Shown here: positions 7,505-11,631 of the stretch, piece by piece | How positions within the stretch are numbered: position 1 is the stretch's first letter | Layout of the letters: every line of letters begins with the position of its first letter | NCBI GenBank assembly: GCA_904501835.1 | Contig: CAJGBW010000048.1 | Span: 1-11,631, forward strand | Length of the DNA stretch: 11,631 nucleotides | Origin: an uncultured Bacteroidales bacterium | GTDB lineage: Bacteria > Bacteroidota > Bacteroidia > Bacteroidales > UBA932 | Reading direction: 5' to 3' | Position numbers and translations under genes: made by a program | Notes under the pieces: model-generated | The model's database searches: none | The model's input: only the letters and a program-made list of their open reading frames with translations | Told to the model about the DNA's origin: nothing

Positions 7505-7579
7505 GGTGCCCATAGTTCAGTTGGTTAGAGCGTCAGATTGTGGTTCTGAATGTCGTGGGTTCGAGTCCCACTGGGCACC
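7505..7579 (+). tRNA. tRNA-His (anticodon GTG)
   Basis: The cloverleaf folds fully. The acceptor stem is 7506-7512 with 7572-7578, and T8-A9 follow. The D arm is GTTC/GAGC. The anticodon stem TCAGA/TCTGA encloses loop 7538-7544 with anticodon GTG at 7540-7542, and the T arm GTGGG/CCCAC encloses TTCGAGT. The G at 7505 is the extra G-1 diagnostic of tRNA-His and can pair with discriminator C73 at 7579. The 3' CCA is not encoded (CTC follows C73), so it must be added by tRNA nucleotidyltransferase. The gene has its own promoter and terminator and is a single-tRNA unit. Confidence 0.97.
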
Positions 7580-7584
7580 CTCTC

Positions 7585-7620
7585 AAAATGGTCGGTCCCA
7601 AAACCGGCCATTTTTTATTT
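7585..7620 (+). terminator. Intrinsic terminator of tRNA-His
   Basis: A 12-base-pair stem (7585-7596 with 7603-7614, one G-T pair) closes a six-base loop and runs into a T-rich stretch (TTTTTTATTT at 7611-7620). It sits five bases after the tRNA. The downstream phosphatase gene begins 11 bases beyond, so any transcript from the tRNA promoter must read through it to express that gene. Confidence 0.87.
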
Positions 7621-7631
7621 TACAGAATTCT

Positions 7632-8273
7632 ATGAAAATTGATACCGTACTTTTTGATTTCGACGGCACTTTGGCCGACACGACGCAACCCATTATCATT
7701 GCCATGGGCATGATGTTGGAAGAATTGGGGCTCCCGTACAAGACGGAAGCCGAGCGTAAAAGCGGTATCGGTCTGGCCATGCCGGAAAATCTCAAATACG
7801 CCTGCGGGGTGCCCGAGGACAAAATCAGCGAGGGAGAACGTCTGTATCGAAAATACTTCAGCGAGAATGCCAAAGGCAATGTTACCCTATACGAGGGTGT
7901 ACGTGAAGTGTTGGAACAGTTGCACGAGCAGGGATATGCCCTGGGCATTGTCACCTCCCGCAAAAACGACACGCTGACGGAATTCATGAAAGACTTGGGT
8001 ATCTACGATTTGTTTGGCGCCATTATTTCTGTGGACCACGTTGTCAACCACAAGCCCCATCCCGAAACCGTATTCAAGGCCCTGGAAATTTTGGGTAAAA
8101 AGCCCGAACAGGCCTTGGTGGTGGGCGATGCTACCTACGATATTCTTATGGGAAAAGGCGCGGGCTGTCGCACCTGCGGGGTATCTTACGGAAATCAGGG
8201 CCGCGATACCTTAAGCACCGTCAGCCCTGATTACATTATCGATTCTATGAGCGAATTGCTCGCCCTGCTATAG
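7632..8273 (+). CDS. HAD-superfamily phosphatase (phosphoglycolate phosphatase/PpaX-like)
   Basis: The 213-residue protein shows all four HAD motifs: DFDGT at 9-13 (nucleophile Asp9, acid Asp11), VTSR at 107-110, the lysine of HKPHP at 141, and GDATYD at 165-170. Between motifs I and II lies a helical cap of about 65 residues, so it is a subfamily IA phosphatase like Gph, PpaX or beta-phosphoglucomutase. It should remove phosphate from a small phosphorylated metabolite in the cytoplasm; the substrate cannot be read from sequence. The frame extends back across the tRNA gene to 7503, but the ATG at 7632 directly precedes the conserved first strand. It has A/T-rich bases rather than a Shine-Dalgarno site upstream, and no promoter of its own is evident between the terminator and the start. 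It ends one base before the stop codon of aspS on the opposite strand. Confidence 0.9.
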   Translation: MKIDTVLFDFDGTLADTTQPIIIAMGMMLEELGLPYKTEAERKSGIGLAMPENLKYACGVPEDKISEGERLYRKYFSENAKGNVTLYEGVREVLEQLHEQGYALGIVTSRKNDTLTEFMKDLGIYDLFGAIISVDHVVNHKPHPETVFKALEILGKKPEQALVVGDATYDILMGKGAGCRTCGVSYGNQGRDTLSTVSPDYIIDSMSELLALL

Positions 8274-8274
8274 T

Positions 8275-10041
8275 CTATTCGACTGATTTGAGTTCAATCT
8301 GCAACTCTTCCAATTGAAGGTCATCAATACGGCTCGGAGAGTCAATCATCACGTCGCGTCCCTGATTGTTCTTGGGGAAGGCGATGTAATCACGAATGGT
8401 TTCCTGACCGCCGAACAAAGCACAAATACGGTCAAATCCGAAAGCCAATCCACCGTGAGGAGGCGCACCGAATTTGAAAGCATTGACAATGAAACCGAAT
8501 TTGTATTCTGCATCTTCTTTGCTGATACCCAACACCTCAAACATACGCTCCTGCATCTGCGCATCGTAGATACGGATGGAACCGCCACCGAGTTCTGAGC
8601 CATTCAAGACAAAGTCGTAAGCATTGGCGCACACGCGTTCCAAATCCTCTTTTTTGTCGGAATAGAACCACTGCTCATGCTCGGGCTTGGGAGCGGTAAA
8701 GGGATGGTGCATGGCGTAGAAACGACCATCTTCTTCGCTCCACTCGAGCAAGGGGAAATCCACAATCCAAAGCGGTGCAAAGACCTTGGGGTCACGATAG
8801 CCCAGGCGCTCGCCCATTTCCAGACGAAGCACACCCAACTGGCCCTGTGTCTTGCGTTTGGGGCCACAAAGCAAGAGCATCATATCACCTTTGGAAGCCT
8901 CCATAATGGTCGCAAGTTCCGCCAACTGCTCGGGGGTATAGAATTTATCAACAGACGATTTGAGGCTGCCATCCTCGTTCCATTTAACATAAACCAGACC
9001 TTTGGCGCCCACCTGCGGACGTTTCACCCATTCGGTCAACTGGTCGATTTCCTTGCGGGTGTAAGCAGCGGCACCGGGCACATTGATCGCACCGATATAC
9101 TCCGAACCGTCAAAGACACCGAAACCTTTGCCTTTGGCCCAATCAGTCACATTGTGAATGGTCATACCAAAGCGGATATCGGGTTTGTCGCTACCATATT
9201 GGTCCATGGCGTCGTACCAGCTCATGCGGGGAATAGGATTGGCAATCTCCACACCGAGGGCATTTTTAAACATCTGACGCATCATGCCCTCAAAAGTCTT
9301 CAACACATCCTCCTGATCCACGAAAGACATTTCACAGTCTATCTGGGTAAATTCAGGCTGACGGTCGGCACGCAAATCCTCGTCACGGAAGCAACGAACA
9401 ATCTGGAAATAACGGTCATAACCGGCCACCATCAACAACTGTTTGAAGGTCTGCGGAGACTGGGGAAGGGCATAGAACTGACCGGGATTCATACGGGAAG
9501 GCACCACGAAATCGCGTGCACCCTCGGGCGTAGATTTAATCAGATAAGGCGTCTCAATCTCCATAAAGCCCTCTTTATCCAAATAGTTGCGGATTTCCTG
9601 CGCCAAACGATGACGAAGTGCCAAAGCTCGCTGCAAGGGAGGTCTTCTCAAATCCAGATAACGATAGTGCGCACGCAAATCCTCGCCGCCATCGGAATTT
9701 TCCTCGATGGTAAAAGGAGGCGTCTGCGCTTTGTTGAGCACCTTGATATCCTTAACGGTAATTTCAATATCACCGGTGGGCATTTTGGGATTCTTGCTCT
9801 GCCTTTCAACCACAACTCCCTTCACTTGAAGCACAAATTCGCGACCGAGTGAAGTGGCAAGCTCCTGCAAAGACTCGCTGGCTTCGCCATCCACGACCAA
9901 CTGCGTGATGCCATAACGGTCACGCAAATCAATGAAGGTCATGCCTCCCAATTTTCTTGATTTCTGCACCCAACCGGCCAATGTTACCTCATTTCCGGCA
10001 TTTTCGATACGGAGTTCTCCGCAAGTGTGTGTCCTAAACAT
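8275..10041 (-). CDS. aspS: Aspartyl-tRNA synthetase, bacterial type
   Basis: The 588-residue enzyme charges tRNA-Asp with aspartate in the cytoplasm. The N-terminal OB-fold anticodon-binding domain covers roughly residues 1-110 ([11 protein letters not shown] start, [20 protein letters not shown]). The class II catalytic core follows, with motif 2 as [16 protein letters not shown] at 218-233 and motif 3 as GLAFGFDR at 531-538. The roughly 100-residue insertion (GAD domain) typical of bacterial-type AspRS lies between motifs 2 and 3. Length matches the bacterial family. The open frame runs upstream to 10542 through ksgA on the other strand, but MFRTHT is the classic family start and has a promoter just upstream, so ATG 10041 is chosen. 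Whether it is discriminating (tRNA-Asp only) or also charges tRNA-Asn cannot be told here. It diverges from ksgA across 81 bases. Confidence 0.97.
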   Translation of the reverse strand: MFRTHTCGELRIENAGNEVTLAGWVQKSRKLGGMTFIDLRDRYGITQLVVDGEASESLQELATSLGREFVLQVKGVVVERQSKNPKMPTGDIEITVKDIKVLNKAQTPPFTIEENSDGGEDLRAHYRYLDLRRPPLQRALALRHRLAQEIRNYLDKEGFMEIETPYLIKSTPEGARDFVVPSRMNPGQFYALPQSPQTFKQLLMVAGYDRYFQIVRCFRDEDLRADRQPEFTQIDCEMSFVDQEDVLKTFEGMMRQMFKNALGVEIANPIPRMSWYDAMDQYGSDKPDIRFGMTIHNVTDWAKGKGFGVFDGSEYIGAINVPGAAAYTRKEIDQLTEWVKRPQVGAKGLVYVKWNEDGSLKSSVDKFYTPEQLAELATIMEASKGDMMLLLCGPKRKTQGQLGVLRLEMGERLGYRDPKVFAPLWIVDFPLLEWSEEDGRFYAMHHPFTAPKPEHEQWFYSDKKEDLERVCANAYDFVLNGSELGGGSIRIYDAQMQERMFEVLGISKEDAEYKFGFIVNAFKFGAPPHGGLAFGFDRICALFGGQETIRDYIAFPKNNQGRDVMIDSPSRIDDLQLEELQIELKSVE

Positions 10042-10063
10042 ATACGACTGAATTAAAATCTTG

Positions 10064-10071
10064 CAAAAATA
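10064..10071 (-). promoter_or_regulatory. Promoter -7 element for aspS
   Basis: On the minus strand this reads TATTTTTG, 22 bases before the ATG. No clear -33 element is seen. The predicted leader is about 15-17 bases. Confidence 0.55.
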
Positions 10072-10083
10072 AGAAAAATAACG

Positions 10084-10112
10084 ATTGCGGGCGTTACATT
10101 TTTGTATCTTTG
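10084..10112 (+). promoter_or_regulatory. Promoter for ksgA
   Basis: TATCTTTG at 10105-10112 is a consensus -7 element; ATTG at 10084-10087, 17 bases upstream, can serve as -33. The ATG at 10123 is ten bases downstream, so the mRNA would have a very short leader. A longer reading from TTG 10102 would begin upstream of the promoter element and is therefore rejected. Confidence 0.62.
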
Positions 10113-10122
10113 CAGGCAGAAT

Positions 10123-10932
10123 ATGGAAGTAAGAGCAAAAAAAGCATTGGGTCAGCACTTTTTGACCGACCAGCGCATCGCAGAAGACATTGTCAATGCG
10201 TTGCAAATCGATAATGAACAAACTGCAGACGCAGGTACAGGCGCGGACGGCGCAAAACGCGCACAGGTTTTGGAGGTAGGCCCGGGCATGGGCGTACTCA
10301 CCCGTCACCTGCTGCAACGCGAAGACATTGATTTTCGTGCTGTCGAAATCGACCGAGAGAGCGTGGATTATCTCCACATCCACTACCCTTCCATCGCCGG
10401 AAAGCTGATTCAAGGAGACTTTCTGCACTTGAATTTTGACCGTCTTTTTCAGGGAGATATGTCCATTATCGGCAATTTCCCCTACAACATTTCCTCGCAG
10501 ATTTTCTTCAAAGTCATTGACAACCGCAACCGCGTTCCGCAAGTGGTTTGCATGATACAGAAAGAGGTGGCAGAACGTATCGCCGAGAAGCCCGGCACCA
10601 AGACTTACGGCATTTTGTCGGTGCTGTTGCAGGCCTGGTACGACATTGAATACCTGTTCACGGTGGGAGAAGGGGCATTTAATCCGCCACCCAAAGTCAA
10701 ATCAGCTGTCATCCGACTCAAACGCAACACGCGCACGCAACTGGACTGCGATGAAACACAATTCAAAGCGGTAGTCAAAACGGCTTTCGGCCAACGCAGA
10801 AAGACCTTGCGCAACTCTTTGAAAAGTCTGCTTCCGGAAGGTATGAACACGCAAGATGAAATCTTCGACTTGCGCCCGGAGCGTTTAAGCGTAGAGGATT
10901 TTGTCCGTCTGACCAAGCTGATTTTCGGCTAA
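10123..10932 (+). CDS. rsmA: 16S rRNA dimethyladenosine transferase RsmA/KsgA
   Basis: The 269-residue methyltransferase uses S-adenosylmethionine to dimethylate two adjacent adenines (A1518 and A1519, E. coli numbering) at the 3' end of 16S rRNA during small-subunit maturation. Visible signatures are [11 protein letters not shown] at 6-16, SAM-binding motif I EVGPGMG at 51-57, the ribose-binding acid Glu75 in VEID, GDF at 98-100, and the catalytic NFPY at 118-121 (NLPY or NFPY in the family). The C-terminal domain has [11 protein letters not shown] at about 186-196 and [12 protein letters not shown] at 222-233. Between residues 31 and 46 there is an unusual, Ala/Gly/Asp-rich insertion just ahead of motif I. 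Loss of this family's activity gives kasugamycin resistance in E. coli. The gene diverges from aspS and ends 12 bases from the convergent radical-SAM gene. Confidence 0.96.
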   Translation: MEVRAKKALGQHFLTDQRIAEDIVNALQIDNEQTADAGTGADGAKRAQVLEVGPGMGVLTRHLLQREDIDFRAVEIDRESVDYLHIHYPSIAGKLIQGDFLHLNFDRLFQGDMSIIGNFPYNISSQIFFKVIDNRNRVPQVVCMIQKEVAERIAEKPGTKTYGILSVLLQAWYDIEYLFTVGEGAFNPPPKVKSAVIRLKRNTRTQLDCDETQFKAVVKTAFGQRRKTLRNSLKSLLPEGMNTQDEIFDLRPERLSVEDFVRLTKLIFG

Positions 10933-10944
10933 TCAAGCCGCGAA

Positions 10945-11448
10945 CTAACGATATTCCCGCAATTTGACCGTACCCGGAATTTCCTCCTCCTCTTGGGGTG
11001 TGAGGTGAATGATGCGTTGATTGGAACTGCCTCTGAAACGAAGACTCGTATCACGTAAAGACAAGATAAAAGGTCCCTCAACAAGCGTGTCTATATAAGG
11101 TAAAATCTGCGAAAGTCGCTCATTCGCAAGGATTTCCTCATAAGTAAATCCGGTATAGCACCAGATATTTTTGCCGGTTCTTTCTTTGATTTTGCGGGCA
11201 AGCTCTGTAAAAGCTTCCACCTGATAAAGGGGGTCGCCTCCTGAAAAGGTCACATTACTCAATTCATCGGCAGCCACGACTTCCACCAAATCGTCCACCT
11301 CCATTTCCTTGCCGCCCTTAAAATCCCAGGACTGGGGATTGTGACAACCTTCACACGCATGGGCGCAACCGGCACAATAAATGGACGTGCGAAAACCAGG
11401 GCCGTCCGCCATGGTTTGTTCTAATATATCCAATACTCTGATTTTCAT
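10945..11448 (-). CDS. nrdG: Anaerobic ribonucleotide reductase activating protein (NrdG-type radical SAM)
   Basis: The 167-residue protein is a small radical-SAM activase. The cluster motif CxxxCxxC is Cys28-Cys32-Cys35, with an additional Cys25 before it, in the NrdG-like context DGPGFRTSIYCAGC; SGGDP at 69-73 is the SAM-binding loop, and RFRGSSNQR at 137-145 is a typical C-terminal NrdG segment. The enzyme uses a [4Fe-4S] cluster and SAM to place the glycyl radical on the class III reductase NrdD, so it acts under anaerobiosis. Length fits NrdG rather than pyruvate formate-lyase activase (about 245). nrdD is not in the window; instead a LytM-domain gene lies four bases upstream, so the two are probably co-transcribed. 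A GAGG site precedes the start by seven bases. Another glycyl-radical enzyme as partner remains possible. Confidence 0.92.
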   Translation of the reverse strand: MKIRVLDILEQTMADGPGFRTSIYCAGCAHACEGCHNPQSWDFKGGKEMEVDDLVEVVAADELSNVTFSGGDPLYQVEAFTELARKIKERTGKNIWCYTGFTYEEILANERLSQILPYIDTLVEGPFILSLRDTSLRFRGSSNQRIIHLTPQEEEEIPGTVKLREYR

Positions 11449-11452
11449 AATC

Positions 11453-11631
11453 TTACCTCAACCAATTTTCCGGATTCTGGTGTTTATTCCCTTTCCACAC
11501 CTCAAAATGAAGACGCGTCACCCCTGCACTCGTATCTACCATACCCAACTCTTGCCCGGTCTTCACTTTATCTCCGACTTTCACCACCGTATTTTTCAAT
11601 TTACAATAGAAAGTAAAGTAATTTCCATGAC
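11453..11631 (-). CDS. LytM/M23-domain protein, C-terminal end (murein hydrolase activator-like), partial
   Basis: The last 58 residues of a minus-strand protein are visible; the rest lies beyond the right edge. They match the end of a LytM/M23 domain: HGNYFTFYCKL, then VKVGDKVKTGQELG, a beta-hairpin typical of the domain, then RLHFEVWKG and the terminal NPENWLR. In active M23 peptidases the segment before FEV usually reads HxH; here the first His is Arg (RLH, codons 11507-11515), which resembles the degenerate LytM domains of EnvC-type proteins that activate amidases rather than cut peptidoglycan themselves. The other metal ligands are outside the window. Its stop codon is four bases before the nrdG start. 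The frame was read directly from the sequence and is open to the edge. Confidence 0.85.
   Translation of the reverse strand, partial: HGNYFTFYCKLKNTVVKVGDKVKTGQELGMVDTSAGVTRLHFEVWKGNKHQNPENWLR
11456..11459 (-). promoter_or_regulatory. Shine-Dalgarno site of nrdG
   Basis: On the minus strand GAGG lies seven bases before the ATG and overlaps the final codons of the upstream gene. It is notable because most genes in this window lack such a site, and it suggests translational coupling to the upstream gene. Confidence 0.55.

Noticed and set aside
7503..7631. Upstream extension of the HAD phosphatase through the tRNA-His gene
   Set aside because: The bases form a complete tRNA and terminator; the ATG at 7632 directly precedes the conserved first strand.
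8677..9852. Long plus-strand open frame (391 codons) opposite aspS
   Set aside because: Its translation has no family features and it lies wholly within the unmistakable aspS coding sequence; it is a shadow frame.
10042..10542. N-terminal extension of AspS back to 10542
   Set aside because: It runs antisense through ksgA and through both promoters; the conserved AspRS N-terminus begins at the ATG at 10041.
10926..10940. Small hairpin CGGCT-AATCA-AGCCG at the end of ksgA as a two-way terminator
   Set aside because: It has only five base pairs and no T-run follows in either direction.
1..11631. Mobile element, prophage, CRISPR array or defence island
   Set aside because: No transposase, integrase, direct-repeat array, cas-like or toxin-antitoxin gene is visible, and the genes are ordinary chromosomal ones.

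Overview
The window looks like a chromosomal segment of a Bacteroidetes, probably order Bacteroidales. The reasons are the recurring Bacteroidetes-type promoter element (TAnnTTTG, often with TTG/TTTG about 17-21 bases upstream), near-absence of strong Shine-Dalgarno sites, a SusC/BtuB-like TonB-dependent receptor, a PnuC/PnuT-type transporter, and housekeeping proteins with Bacteroidetes-like features. Coding density is high and no stretch over about 125 bases lacks a gene. I see no insertion sequence, prophage, CRISPR array or other mobile element, and nothing that forces the idea of a new defence or biosynthetic system.

Layout. Positions 1-2886 (+) hold the 3' part of a TonB-dependent outer-membrane receptor followed 12 bases later by a PnuC-family inner-membrane transporter. 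Together they form a cross-envelope vitamin uptake pair, most likely for thiamine or a related vitamin. Positions 2922-4226 (+) hold a stand-alone TrpB2-type tryptophan synthase beta chain with its own promoter. A family 2 glycosyltransferase with membrane segments (4259-5263, -) converges on it. The glycosyltransferase and radC (5388-6125, +) are divergently transcribed. radC overlaps tail to tail, by 64 bases, with a glycerol-1-phosphate dehydrogenase gene of the AraM/EgsA family (6062-7408, -). This gene shares an overlapping back-to-back promoter region with a tRNA-His gene (7505-7579, +), which ends in a clear intrinsic terminator. A HAD-family phosphatase (7632-8273, +) follows. aspS (8275-10041, -) and ksgA/rsmA (10123-10932, +) diverge from another compact double promoter. 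The right end holds a radical-SAM activase of the NrdG type (10945-11448, -), and upstream of it in the same transcription unit the C-terminal end of a LytM/M23-domain protein that runs off the window.

The genes are mostly housekeeping (translation: aspS, tRNA-His, ksgA; nucleotide metabolism: nrdG) mixed with envelope functions (receptor, transporter, glycosyltransferase, LytM protein, glycerol-1-phosphate dehydrogenase). The most interesting points are the archaeal-type lipid precursor enzyme, two compact divergent double promoters (one a perfect inverted repeat), a degenerate HxH motif in the LytM-domain fragment, and a KsgA insertion.
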